From positions 1 through 31,194 of the forward strand of contig JAFGFR010000211.1 of assembly GCA_016930955.1 (NCBI GenBank): a DNA stretch of 31,194 nt, in the 5' to 3' direction. Below are positions 1-7,646 of this stretch, piece after piece; position 1 is the stretch's first letter; each line of letters opens with the position of its first letter. This stretch comes from Victivallales bacterium (GTDB taxonomy: Bacteria; Verrucomicrobiota; Lentisphaeria; Victivallales; JAADHT01). The translations under genes and the position numbers were made by a program. The notes beneath the pieces were generated by a model. The model saw only the letters and a program-made list of their open reading frames with translations. It was not told the origin of the DNA and searched no databases.

Positions 1-2
1 AG

Positions 3-1508
3 CAGTTCAGGCAAAGCGGGGTGATGCACATCTTCGCCATATCCGGTCTGCACGTCGGGATGCTTGCCATGACGCTCTATCTGGTTTTCTGCTGGGTGCC
101 CTTCAGGGTCAGGCATGCGCTGGTGCCTTGTTTTTTGCTGCTCTATGTTTTGAGCACCGGGATGCAGTCGTCCGCGTTGCGGGCGTTTCTGATGATAGGC
201 ATCTGGTCTTTTCACCGATCGAGCCTCCGGTCGGTGTCGGCGTTGAACGCGGTGTTCCTTGCCGCGGTGCTGGTGTTGCTTTTCAATCCCTCGAGCTATC
301 TGGGCGCGGGTTTCCAGTATTCTTTCACTGTGGCGGGTTTTCTGGTGCTTTCTTGGAAGTCTTTGGACGGCTGGGTCAGGTGTCTGAACGAGAGACGGAT
401 GTGGATACCCGAACTTCCCGGGGTGTTCGGGTATCATTCGACGAGGCTGCGGGACAACGCGCTGAAGTCGCTGGCTGTCAGTCTTGTTGCGTGGCTTGCT
501 GGGACGGGTCTGAATCTTCTGCACCGCAATCTCTTCATCCCCGGCGCAGTGCTTGCGAACTTCGCGATACTGCCTTTTGTCTGGCTGTTGTTTCCGGTTG
601 CGGGACTGAATATCCTTCTGCTCCCGCTCGGGTATCGTTTTGGGGCCGGGCATGTCCTTGAGCTGCTGCTTAGGCTGATAGACGGTTTGAGTGCTTTGGG
701 CGCGGAGCATGGCGGGGGTCGGTATCTCGTGCCGCCGCCGCCGTGGGCGCTTGTGGTATTCTTCGTGTGCCTGCTGGTTTTTGTCACCGCCTCGTCCAGG
801 CGTGCCTTCATGTCCTCGGGCGTGCTGTTGTTCATCATGCTGGCTTACTGGCATTTTGTTTCCGACATGGCATCAGGGAAAGGTGAGATAGTGATGTTCC
901 ATGGGGACGAGAGCCAGGTCCCGTCGTTTGTGTGCATCCCTCCGGGCAGACGGGGTGTTTCGGTGGTGAACGTCGGTTCGCCGGGCAGGGCACGGAGCAT
1001 ATTGGCCTATCTTGGCGCGAAGGGAGCGAATTCGGTGGACATGCTGTATTTCACCGGGGCATCGAAGGATGTCTGCAACGGGTCTTGGCTGATGTTCTCG
1101 GGGGTGAGAGTGAGTCGTGCGGTGTTCCCGTTGGGATACAGCAGAAGCCGTTATGCGAAACTTGCCTTCAAATCAGCTGTCCGGGATGGAGTGGACATAG
1201 GCTGGCAGCGATCCAGACAGGATGGCAGTATTGAAAAATCTGTTTATTCAGACGCAGTTTTCCGTACGGCAGGCAACACTGGTGGATTTTACTTCTCGGC
1301 CTTCAATCCGACTGCGATTTTCAGCGCTTCGGTCGCCGAAGATGTCAACGGCGAGAAGCTGGTCGAGACGACATCCCCGGAAGGGAAAAAACTTTTCCGG
1401 TTGACGAACACCAACACCGAAGACATGATTTACTGTCTTGAGCCTACATCTGGGCGGTTTTCAATCCTTCAAACAGAATTTGTGCCACTTCGGCCGGTTC
1501 GACCCTGA
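3..1508 (+). CDS. comEC: ComEC/Rec2-type DNA-uptake channel protein, 5'-truncated by window edge
   Basis: The frame is open to the left edge, so the start lies outside the window. The first visible GTG/ATG codons (21 and 24) are internal, because the residues before them still fit the family. The motif HIFAISGLHVG near the start is the hallmark of the ComEC competence domain, and many hydrophobic segments follow up to about visible residue 290. In the family this protein forms the inner-membrane channel that brings single-stranded DNA into the cytoplasm. The C-terminal part (from about residue 290) has the position of the usual metallo-beta-lactamase-like domain, but I see no HxHxDH metal motif, so a nuclease activity looks lost. 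The 3' end overlaps the convergent gene at 1444-1923 by 65 bp. I am fairly sure of the family; competence itself is not shown. Confidence 0.85.
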   Translation, partial: QFRQSGVMHIFAISGLHVGMLAMTLYLVFCWVPFRVRHALVPCFLLLYVLSTGMQSSALRAFLMIGIWSFHRSSLRSVSALNAVFLAAVLVLLFNPSSYLGAGFQYSFTVAGFLVLSWKSLDGWVRCLNERRMWIPELPGVFGYHSTRLRDNALKSLAVSLVAWLAGTGLNLLHRNLFIPGAVLANFAILPFVWLLFPVAGLNILLLPLGYRFGAGHVLELLLRLIDGLSALGAEHGGGRYLVPPPPWALVVFFVCLLVFVTASSRRAFMSSGVLLFIMLAYWHFVSDMASGKGEIVMFHGDESQVPSFVCIPPGRRGVSVVNVGSPGRARSILAYLGAKGANSVDMLYFTGASKDVCNGSWLMFSGVRVSRAVFPLGYSRSRYAKLAFKSAVRDGVDIGWQRSRQDGSIEKSVYSDAVFRTAGNTGGFYFSAFNPTAIFSASVAEDVNGEKLVETTSPEGKKLFRLTNTNTEDMIYCLEPTSGRFSILQTEFVPLRPVRP

Positions 1509-1923
1509 AAAACGCCCCTTTGCCCTCGAAGAATCCGTGGGTCTCAATCATATGGATATTCAGGTCGGTCCAGACAAGCTGCTTTCCGATGTCCATGCGT
1601 TCGGCGATGGTGATGCGTTTTCCATAGGCACCTTGATGCGGCCACGGACATACAAGGCTGCCCTTGAAGTCTTCACTTTTGACGCGCAGTTTCCCTGGCT
1701 CGGCTTCGATCCAGCCGCCAAGGCGGGGTATGGCCAGTTCCGTCAGTTCCCGCATCCTCGCGGCAACCCGAGCGGCAGTCAGCCCGAGTTTTTCCAGTCG
1801 GGAGCAGTCATCATCGACGACTTCCGCGGGATGCCGTGTATCGGTTCCCATGAACCCCCCGGCGACCAGTTTGGTCGAGCGAAGAATTTCTTCGAGTTTT
1901 TTTTCTTGTGGCGACTGTTTCAT
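1444..1923 (-). CDS. Uncharacterised 159-aa soluble protein, last gene of the nqr operon
   Basis: This ORF starts 15 bp after the nqrF stop and is read in the same direction, so it is probably cotranscribed with nqrB-F. It has no signal peptide or membrane segment. The middle carries the stretch GGFMGTDTRHPAEVVDDD and then a segment with several aromatic and glycine residues (GSLVCPWPHQGAYGKR). I do not recognise a characterised family. The run of conserved-looking Gly, His, Asp and Trp residues suggests a real folded protein rather than a shadow frame. Its tail overlaps the 3' end of the convergent comEC-like gene. A role linked to the NADH:quinone reductase is possible from position only. 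Confidence 0.7.
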   Translation of the reverse strand: MKQSPQEKKLEEILRSTKLVAGGFMGTDTRHPAEVVDDDCSRLEKLGLTAARVAARMRELTELAIPRLGGWIEAEPGKLRVKSEDFKGSLVCPWPHQGAYGKRITIAERMDIGKQLVWTDLNIHMIETHGFFEGKGAFFRVEPAEVAQILFEGLKTAQM

Positions 1924-1938
1924 TTGGCATTCTCTGAT

Positions 1939-3051
1939 TTACGCGAATTTATCGAAATAGATTTTATCTTCTGGCATCCCCAGCGCGACAAAGACTTTGA
2001 TCGCGGCATCGATCATGCCGGGGCTGCCGCACAGGTAGCCTTCGTAGCCGTCCAGGCTGTCAAATTGCCGCTGGACCGCCTCGGTCACCAGGCCCGTTTC
2101 ACCGTCCCAGCTTTCGTCATCTTCTGGACTAGCCACGACCGGGGTAAAATCGAATCCCTCCAGGGCATCCTCGAAGGCTTCCATTTCGTCCGCCATGCAG
2201 AGGTCTTTGACTGCATTGCCGCCGAAGAAGTATTTGATCTGTCGGTTGATATGATTGTTCTGCATGTGATGCAGTATCGACACAAACGGCGCCATGCCGC
2301 TACCGCCGGCAACGAACACCATCGGCGCATCCGTGTCACTCAAGTGGAAATCGCCGTAGGGTCCGTTCATTCGGACGGGGTCGCCCTCTTTGAGGAAGTC
2401 AAAGCACCAGGTCGTGCAGATACCGTTGGGCACGCGGCGAATGATCAAGTCGACAATATTGTCGGCACTCGGGTCGGAGGCAATCGAGTAGGCCCGATAA
2501 ACCTCCTCGCTGTTGTCTTGGTATTGGGGGCACAGCAGCTGGAGGTACTGGCCGGCGGTGAATTTGATGACTGGCGGATCCTTGAGATCAAAACGAAACC
2601 GCTTCATGTCATACGTCAAGTCCTTGATCTCGGCACAGACTGCATGAAACTCTTTGACATTGAACAATTCATCGGGAATTTCGATCGCGATATTGTTGCG
2701 CACTTTGACCTGACAAGACAGGCGGATATTGTCGGCTTGTTCTTTTTTGGTCAAAAACGGGGTTTCGGTTGCCAGTACGGGCCCGGCACCATCAATCACC
2801 TTGACCTTGCAGACACCGCAGGTCCCGCGTCCACCGCAGGCACTGGGAATAAATATCTTTTCCTCCCGCAGAACCGTCAGCAACGATTCCCCGCCCTGGA
2901 CGTTCAGTTCTTTTTCATCGTTGACGATGATTTTACAGGGGCCGTAGTTGACGACGTATTTTTCACAGAACACCAAAATGGCAGCCAATGCAGCGCCGAT
3001 TGAACTGATAATTAATATGATAAATGCAAACTCTAGAATCGCCTGGAACAT
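1939..3051 (-). CDS. nqrF: Na+-translocating NADH:quinone reductase subunit F
   Basis: This 370-aa protein is the NADH-oxidising subunit of Na+-NQR. It takes two electrons from NADH through FAD and passes them to a 2Fe-2S centre. Domains in order: one N-terminal membrane helix (about residues 5-28); a ferredoxin domain with cysteines C72, C78, C81 and C113; an FAD-binding barrel with RAYS at 186-189; and an NAD-binding part with GGSGMAP at 249-255. It ends in the typical YFDKFA tail. Length is slightly below the usual ~400 aa. The start codon overlaps the nqrE stop by one base (TGATG), which points to coupled translation. Confidence 0.96.
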   Translation of the reverse strand: MFQAILEFAFIILIISSIGAALAAILVFCEKYVVNYGPCKIIVNDEKELNVQGGESLLTVLREEKIFIPSACGGRGTCGVCKVKVIDGAGPVLATETPFLTKKEQADNIRLSCQVKVRNNIAIEIPDELFNVKEFHAVCAEIKDLTYDMKRFRFDLKDPPVIKFTAGQYLQLLCPQYQDNSEEVYRAYSIASDPSADNIVDLIIRRVPNGICTTWCFDFLKEGDPVRMNGPYGDFHLSDTDAPMVFVAGGSGMAPFVSILHHMQNNHINRQIKYFFGGNAVKDLCMADEMEAFEDALEGFDFTPVVASPEDDESWDGETGLVTEAVQRQFDSLDGYEGYLCGSPGMIDAAIKVFVALGMPEDKIYFDKFA

Positions 3052-3650
3052 CAGTTCAACACCCCTGTAAACCCGATAAATGCCAGAGCCATCAATCCAG
3101 CGATGATCAGAGTGATGCCGGGCCCGCGCAGTCCTTCCGGGATGCGGGATTCGTTAAGCCGTTGACGGATGCCGGCCATCGCAATGATAGCCAGGAACCA
3201 GCCGACACCGGCACCGAAACCCCAGCCGATGGTGACAATGAACGAGTATTCGCGGATCACCATAAACAGCGACGCACCCAGAATCGCGCAGTTGACCGTA
3301 ATCAACGGCAGGAAGATACCGAGGCTCTGATAGAGCTTGGGTGAGTAGCGGTCAATGACCATCTCAACGAACTGCACGAACGCGGCGATGATGATAATGA
3401 ACAGGATAAAGCGGAAGAACTCCAGTTCCAGCGGCACCAGCACATAACGATAAGCCAGCCAGTTAAGCAGCGTCGTACAGGTCATCACGAAGATGACCGC
3501 CCCCCCGAGTCCGGATGCGGTTTTGACCTCGCGCGAGACGCTGGTGAACGGGCACATGCCCAAAAATGTGGTCAGCAGGATATTTTGTGTAAAAATGGCC
3601 GCGAAGCAGGTAACCATCGCCAGCCAGACTTCTGCGCCGACAGCGTTCAT
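3051..3650 (-). CDS. nqrE: Na+-translocating NADH:quinone reductase subunit E
   Basis: This is a 199-aa integral membrane subunit with about six hydrophobic segments, as usual for NqrE. NqrE and NqrD form an inverted-topology pair in the membrane part of the complex. A longer frame runs upstream to 3752, but it would overlap nqrD by over 100 bp. The ATG at 3650 gives MNAVGAEVWLAMVTC, follows a GAGGG ribosome site, and overlaps the nqrD stop in an ATGA arrangement, so I use it. Conserved stretches include NCAILGASLF and the C-terminal GLMALAFIGFTG. Confidence 0.95.
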   Translation of the reverse strand: MNAVGAEVWLAMVTCFAAIFTQNILLTTFLGMCPFTSVSREVKTASGLGGAVIFVMTCTTLLNWLAYRYVLVPLELEFFRFILFIIIIAAFVQFVEMVIDRYSPKLYQSLGIFLPLITVNCAILGASLFMVIREYSFIVTIGWGFGAGVGWFLAIIAMAGIRQRLNESRIPEGLRGPGITLIIAGLMALAFIGFTGVLN

Positions 3651-4267
3651 GATTTCGTTTCCCTCATTTTGATCGAGCGGCACAGCCAGATGATGGACGC
3701 CAGCGCGAAAAACGCACCCGGCGGCATGACCATGATGATCCAGTTGTCCCAATATGCCGTTGAAAAGTACGGCATATTATAGCCAAGCAGACTCCCCATG
3801 CCGAATAATTCACGGAAAACTGAAATAGCCAGCAGGACAAATGAATAACCCATCCCGCTGAAGAGCCCGTCAATGAACGCCGGCCGCATGGGATTGGCGC
3901 CAGCGAATGCCTCACAGCGACCCATGATGATGCAATTGGTGATGATAAGACCGACAAAGGGGCCGAGATTACGGCTCATCTGAGGCCAGTAAGCCTTGAG
4001 CATCAAATCGACGATTATCACATAAAAGGCTATGACCAGCGTTTGGACCATCATGCGGATATTTTTGGGTGTCCAGTCTCGCAAAAGCGAGACCGTCATG
4101 CAACTCATGGCCGTCACCAGCGTCAGCGACACACACATCACCAGCGTATTGAGTACGACATTGGTTACCGCCAGCGTGCTGCAGATGCCCAATACCTGAC
4201 GGAAAATGGGGTTGTCACGCCAGAGGCCGTCCAGCATAATTTGCCTTGTGGGTTTGGCAGGGCTCAT
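3647..4267 (-). CDS. nqrD: Na+-translocating NADH:quinone reductase subunit D
   Basis: This 206-aa hydrophobic protein is the partner of NqrE in the sodium-pumping membrane module. After a short cytoplasmic N-terminus (LWRDNPIFRQVLGICSTLAV) there are about six membrane helices. The family stretch FVGLIITNCIIMGRCEAFA is clear and includes the cysteine seen in NqrD/RnfE proteins. The start overlaps the nqrC stop by four bases (ATGA), and the stop overlaps the nqrE start the same way. Length is normal for the family. Confidence 0.95.
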   Translation of the reverse strand: MSPAKPTRQIMLDGLWRDNPIFRQVLGICSTLAVTNVVLNTLVMCVSLTLVTAMSCMTVSLLRDWTPKNIRMMVQTLVIAFYVIIVDLMLKAYWPQMSRNLGPFVGLIITNCIIMGRCEAFAGANPMRPAFIDGLFSGMGYSFVLLAISVFRELFGMGSLLGYNMPYFSTAYWDNWIIMVMPPGAFFALASIIWLCRSIKMRETKS

Positions 4268-4875
4268 GGCGTGATCTCCTTAGCCTGCATCGCATCCAGC
4301 CATGCCCGAATATCCCGGTTCATCAGTGCCTCTAGGCGAATGCTGGTCTGTGTTGCGCCGGTGACGGCGTGGACTTTATTGTCATCAAGTGTCCGAGCCG
4401 CCGGCACGATGCCGATGGGTTCGTCGCTGTACTCAATTTTTTTATCGATAAATTGCCGGCGAAATTCATCCTCGTCAATCCGTGCGCCCAGGCCGGGGGT
4501 TTCCTTCTGCTCGTAGAAGGCTACTCCTCTAATGGTTTGGCAGTCGGCGGCAATTCCGATGATGCCCCGGATCTTATCCCAAAAGCCCTGTCCTTCAAAT
4601 GGGACGGCATAGCCGGCAAGCTGACCGTCTTTTTTATAGCGATACGCGCCGATGCGGTCGTCCTTTTCAAATCGTTCAGTGAAGATATCATGGATCTGCC
4701 GGTTGTCCTGATATTGGATTTCCGGGAAGGCCTGCACCACGGCCCGTTCGAAACCAAGCTGTTCGTTGACTTCGACCCGATGACGCGTAAGCTGTGCCAG
4801 CCCGATCAGTATCGAACTGAAGAATGCCGTGATCACAAACATATAGATGATCGGATAGTATGGCTTGTCTTTCAT
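4264..4875 (-). CDS. nqrC: Na+-translocating NADH:quinone reductase subunit C (covalent FMN)
   Basis: This 203-aa subunit carries a covalently bound FMN used in electron transfer. It has one N-terminal membrane helix (about residues 8-28), then a periplasmic FMN-binding domain. The flavinylation motif is visible as TGATQTS, with Thr175 the expected FMN-phosphoester site. GQGFWDKIRGIIG and KETPGLGARI are typical of the FMN-binding domain shared by NqrC and RnfG. It is shorter than many NqrC proteins (about 250 aa). The start overlaps the nqrB stop by four bases. FMN attachment would need an ApbE transferase, and none is in the window. Confidence 0.95.
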   Translation of the reverse strand: MKDKPYYPIIYMFVITAFFSSILIGLAQLTRHRVEVNEQLGFERAVVQAFPEIQYQDNRQIHDIFTERFEKDDRIGAYRYKKDGQLAGYAVPFEGQGFWDKIRGIIGIAADCQTIRGVAFYEQKETPGLGARIDEDEFRRQFIDKKIEYSDEPIGIVPAARTLDDNKVHAVTGATQTSIRLEALMNRDIRAWLDAMQAKEITP

Positions 4876-6221
4876 GCGGACACCTCTTTGGGTTTATGCC
4901 TGTCCTTAAACGCATTGATGCCATAATCAATGATCGGCGCGAACATATTGCCCAGAAGAATCGAGAACATCAACCCTCCGTTAAAGATCGAAAAATTACG
5001 AATGACCATGGTAGCGGCAGCAATGAGAATGCCGTAAAAAATCCTTCCCGGCTCCGTCCGTGGAGAACTTACCGGGTCGGTAGCCATAAAGAACGCCCCG
5101 AACAAAAATCCACCGCCTAAAACGGCCGGCCAGGCACCGGGAACCGGCTTGATGCCACACCAGAACAACACTTGGTTCAACGCAGCATAGGTGATTATGA
5201 CGGAAAGGATCGTCGTACGGCTGGCAGTTTTTGTCCAGTATAGATAAACCCCGCCGATCAAGATGAGAACCACGCTGGTAACACCCATGGTCCCACTGAG
5301 GCGCCCCAGGGTCAACGCATTGAAAAGCGTTGATTTGTCAACCTGAATCGTTTCGTAATCGGCAATTTCAAAAGGAATTTCAGCTGAATACACTGTCTTT
5401 TCGGCATCGGGGTCTAATGTCAGATTGCCCGATTTGAGACGGGCCATTGGTGTGGCTCCGGTCGTAACTATTGATCCATCCGCGCGGGTCGCAGTCGTCC
5501 ACTGCGTCAAAGCGCCCATGGGGCCTTCTGCGGCGGGAAGCCATATCCCGGTCAAAGCAACCGGGAAGCAGACATAGACAAAACAGCGCCCTGCCAGTGC
5601 AGGGTTGAAAATATTCCGCCCGAAGCCGCCAAATACTTCTTTGGAAAAGATGACGGCGAATCCCATTCCGACCGCCAGCACATGCCAGCCCACACCGGGC
5701 GGCATCACCAGCGCAAACAGCACGGCTGTCACCAGGACCGCTTCCGAGACCGGTTCTTTCCGGCGGCGGCAAAAAAACCATTCGAGCAAGAAACCCCAGA
5801 GACAGCAAAAAACAATCATCGCCAGAGAACGCCATCCGAAATAATAGACCGACCCAAACACGCAGGGCATCAAAGCAAGCAATACCTTCCTCATCGCCGG
5901 CTGTCGCCGCATGAGGGATTGTTTCTCTTGTGAGCCAGTTTCGAAACTACACGTGGCCGCGCGGCCTGCCATTTTGGATGCGAGGCCACGCCGATGCGGA
6001 AGTGGGCATGCCTGCCTGGTCTGCCCCGACCGATCCGGCGTGGCATTCGCGCCAAAAGAGCTTGCCGCCCAAAGGGTTGAGGCGGAGGCACAGCATACGC
6101 CACGGCGAAATGGCCAGCACAGACAGCTTAAAGTATGCACCAGCCATTTCGCCGCACCGCCTGCCGCGCCTGCGCTCCCAATGCGGTTCACGCGGAGTTT
6201 TGAAACTGGCTCTTGTGCCAT
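4872..6221 (-). CDS. nqrB: Na+-translocating NADH:quinone reductase subunit B, N-terminus enlarged by an in-frame repeat element
   Basis: NqrB is the large membrane subunit of Na+-NQR, carrying covalent FMN and forming much of the sodium and quinone path. The core is clear: NIFNPALAGR, the flavinylation motif TGATP (Thr257 in the long form), and about nine to ten hydrophobic segments. The ATG at 6221 follows a GAAGGGA ribosome site. After three codons (Met-Ala-Gln) the frame enters the palindromic element at 5932-6212 and leaves it 95 residues later, flanked by ACAA duplications. Removing element plus one duplication restores Met-Ala-Gln-Glu-Lys-Gln-Ser-Leu-Met joined to the first membrane helix and a 354-aa protein. 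If translation instead starts inside, the ATG at 5912 has only a weak site. Whether the 449-aa form is made is not known. Confidence 0.9.
   Translation of the reverse strand: MAQEPVSKLRVNRIGSAGAAGGAAKWLVHTLSCLCWPFRRGVCCASASTLWAASSFGANATPDRSGQTRQACPLPHRRGLASKMAGRAATCSFETGSQEKQSLMRRQPAMRKVLLALMPCVFGSVYYFGWRSLAMIVFCCLWGFLLEWFFCRRRKEPVSEAVLVTAVLFALVMPPGVGWHVLAVGMGFAVIFSKEVFGGFGRNIFNPALAGRCFVYVCFPVALTGIWLPAAEGPMGALTQWTTATRADGSIVTTGATPMARLKSGNLTLDPDAEKTVYSAEIPFEIADYETIQVDKSTLFNALTLGRLSGTMGVTSVVLILIGGVYLYWTKTASRTTILSVIITYAALNQVLFWCGIKPVPGAWPAVLGGGFLFGAFFMATDPVSSPRTEPGRIFYGILIAAATMVIRNFSIFNGGLMFSILLGNMFAPIIDYGINAFKDRHKPKEVSA
5932..6212. repeat. MITE-like palindromic element, full copy inside nqrB
   Basis: This 281-bp element is bounded by GAGCCAGTTTCGAAACTAC on the left and the inverse of GAGCCAGTTTCAAAACTCC on the right. 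The flanks are TTGT on both sides on the plus strand, an apparent 4-bp target duplication. Inside is a second inverted repeat, GGCGAAATGGC at 6104-6114 and GCCATTTCGCC at 6143-6153, so the element could fold into a long hairpin. The interior near 6063-6122 is closely similar to the copy starting at 31111. It has no gene of its own, so it must be moved by a transposase coded elsewhere, if it is mobile. It is the longest copy here and has no stop in the nqrB frame. Confidence 0.85.
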
Positions 6222-6238
6222 CTTTTAGAATCCCTTCA
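6213..6238 (-). promoter_or_regulatory. Ribosome binding site and original start of nqrB
   Basis: Reading the minus strand, GAAGGGATTCTAAAAG leads directly to ATG at 6221, then GCA CAA and the element. The GAAGGGA box is about nine bases from the ATG. This decides the start: the native start lies outside the inserted element, and the element was inserted after codon 3. Confidence 0.7.
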
Positions 6239-6420
6239 AATTATCAGCATCAACACATATAAGACAAAAATAAACCATGAACCTAAATATTAGCACTGTC
6301 ATCTGGCCATGGCGGGGCGACATGGCCCTACAACCCCGAATTGTGCCTGCCACGGCATAGCCTTGGCGAAGCCTGGAACCGTGTTGTGATTGCATCCACG
6401 GGTAGTTTTGAGATTTGCCA
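6222..6420. other. Intergenic region before nqrB with a degenerate element end
   Basis: The 199 bp between the flavodiiron stop and the nqrB start hold an AT-rich stretch (about 6222-6300) that probably contains the nqr promoter. I could not choose a convincing -35/-10 pair placed sensibly before the ribosome site. Positions 6396-6419 (CCACGGGTAGTTTTGAGATT and onward) match the A-type end of the palindromic family with a few changes, so this looks like an old, decayed copy. Positions 6347-6371, read on the minus strand, resemble the short palindrome inserted in the GH38-like gene. Confidence 0.5.
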
Positions 6421-7602
6421 CTACACAATGCCTAAAGTTCTGTGCCTGTCAAGAATATTGTCGGCCAATTCATCCAGAGCTGAATAAGTCTCCTCGGAAG
6501 GCATCCCTTTGGCCAACACCGGCTCGAATGCCTCGCATTTCAGGTTCCCCATGACTGCGGTCAATTGTTCGATCATTTTGCTGCCCCAGCCGTAGGAGCC
6601 GATAATGCCGACGAATTTGGTTTTTGGTCTGAGGGCATTGACCAGTGCGGCACAATAGATTGCCGATGGATGGGCTCCGACCAGAACCGTAGGGGAACCT
6701 AGGACGACAGTCGCCGCGTCGACCAATTCGATCACGATCTCTCCGATGTCGGCCACAGTCAGATTGAACAGCTTGACACCGACGCCACGGCTCATCAACG
6801 CCTCCACGAGATACTCTGCCATCTTGCGGGTACTGTCATGCATGGAGACGTAAGGGATGACGACCATGTTGCTGACCTTATCTTCGTTGATCCAGTCTTT
6901 GTATGCATCCACGATCAGCGCCGGGCGACTATAAACCGGACCATGGCTTGGCGCGATCATCTGGATATCCAGATCTTCAAGTTTTTTCAGATTGCCACGG
7001 ATTGAACCGCGGAACGGCATCATGATCTCTCCATAGTAGCGTCTAGCCGCTTCGAGCACGCGATGTTCGTCATCGACATACAGATTGCTGGCTGCCTGGT
7101 GCGAGCCGAAAAAGTCGCAGGAGAATAGAATATTGTCTTCCGGCAGCCACGTGCTCATCGTTTCCGGCCAGTGCACCCACGGGGTATAGATGAATTGCAG
7201 CGTTTTGTCTCCCAACGACAAGGTTTCACCGTCCTGAACCTCGATGAAACGATCCTCTCCGATATGCAGATGGTCCATCAACATTGATTTGCATTTGGGA
7301 TTCGTGACGATCTTAGCGCCCGGGTACACCCGCAGCATGTCCTGAAGACTGCCGGAATGATCCTGTTCGGCGTGATGACTGATGATGTAGTCGATCTTGT
7401 CAGCGCCAGCCTTGACAAGATGATCGATCAGCATCTCGACCTTGGTCGGGTCGACAGTGTCCAGCAATGCACTTTTCTCACTGCCCTTGATGAAGTAGGC
7501 ATTATAGCTGGTGCCATCCGGCAGCGGAATCAGTTCGTCAAACAGACGCCGATCCCAATCCTGAACGCCGACTTCATAAACATTCTTAACAAGTGTTCTC
7601 AT
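6421..7602 (-). CDS. A-type flavodiiron protein (FprA family oxygen/NO reductase)
   Basis: This 393-aa protein has a metallo-beta-lactamase-like diiron domain followed by a flavodoxin domain. The family reduces O2 to water or NO to N2O in the cytoplasm with electrons from rubredoxin or F420H2, protecting anaerobes. Diiron ligands are visible: H77-x-E79-x-D81-H82, H144, D163 and H220. The flavodoxin part starts near residue 245 (VVIPYVSMHDSTRKMAEYL). Length is normal. A GAGGTG ribosome site precedes the ATG at 7602. No rubredoxin gene is adjacent. The choice between O2 and NO as substrate cannot be made from sequence. Confidence 0.93.
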   Translation of the reverse strand: MRTLVKNVYEVGVQDWDRRLFDELIPLPDGTSYNAYFIKGSEKSALLDTVDPTKVEMLIDHLVKAGADKIDYIISHHAEQDHSGSLQDMLRVYPGAKIVTNPKCKSMLMDHLHIGEDRFIEVQDGETLSLGDKTLQFIYTPWVHWPETMSTWLPEDNILFSCDFFGSHQAASNLYVDDEHRVLEAARRYYGEIMMPFRGSIRGNLKKLEDLDIQMIAPSHGPVYSRPALIVDAYKDWINEDKVSNMVVIPYVSMHDSTRKMAEYLVEALMSRGVGVKLFNLTVADIGEIVIELVDAATVVLGSPTVLVGAHPSAIYCAALVNALRPKTKFVGIIGSYGWGSKMIEQLTAVMGNLKCEAFEPVLAKGMPSEETYSALDELADNILDRHRTLGIV

Positions 7603-7613
7603 AATTTCACCTC

Positions 7614-7635
7614 GGAGCCAGTTTCAATTGGCTCC
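7614..7635. repeat. 22-bp palindrome, probable remnant of the MITE-like element
   Basis: GGAGCCA at 7614-7620 and TGGCTCC at 7629-7635 form a perfect inverted repeat around GTTTCAAT. The left half equals the outermost bases of one element end and the right half equals those of the other end, as if the whole interior were deleted. It lies between the kinase stop and the flavodiiron ribosome site. Confidence 0.55.
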
Positions 7636-7646
7636 ATAAATTGCCT

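Noticed and set aside
1438..3003. Long plus-strand open frame of 521 codons opposite nqrF
   Set aside because: It is the antisense of nqrF and the 159-aa gene, whose iron-sulfur, FAD and NAD motifs are certain. Its translation shows no family-like pattern.
3651..3752. Longer nqrE starting at 3752
   Set aside because: It would overlap nqrD by about 100 bp with residues unlike NqrE; the ATG at 3650 has a ribosome site and the usual ATGA overlap.
5930..6262. Plus-strand short frames within the nqrB element
   Set aside because: They arise from the GC-rich palindromic element. The same peptides appear in other copies in unrelated frames, and no ribosome site is present.
6238..6275. Possible -35/-10 pair (TTGTCT and GATAAT, minus strand) before nqrB
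   Set aside because: The -10 box would stand almost on the ribosome site, leaving a leader of about 11 bases that loses the GAAGGGA box. I could not support a promoter here.
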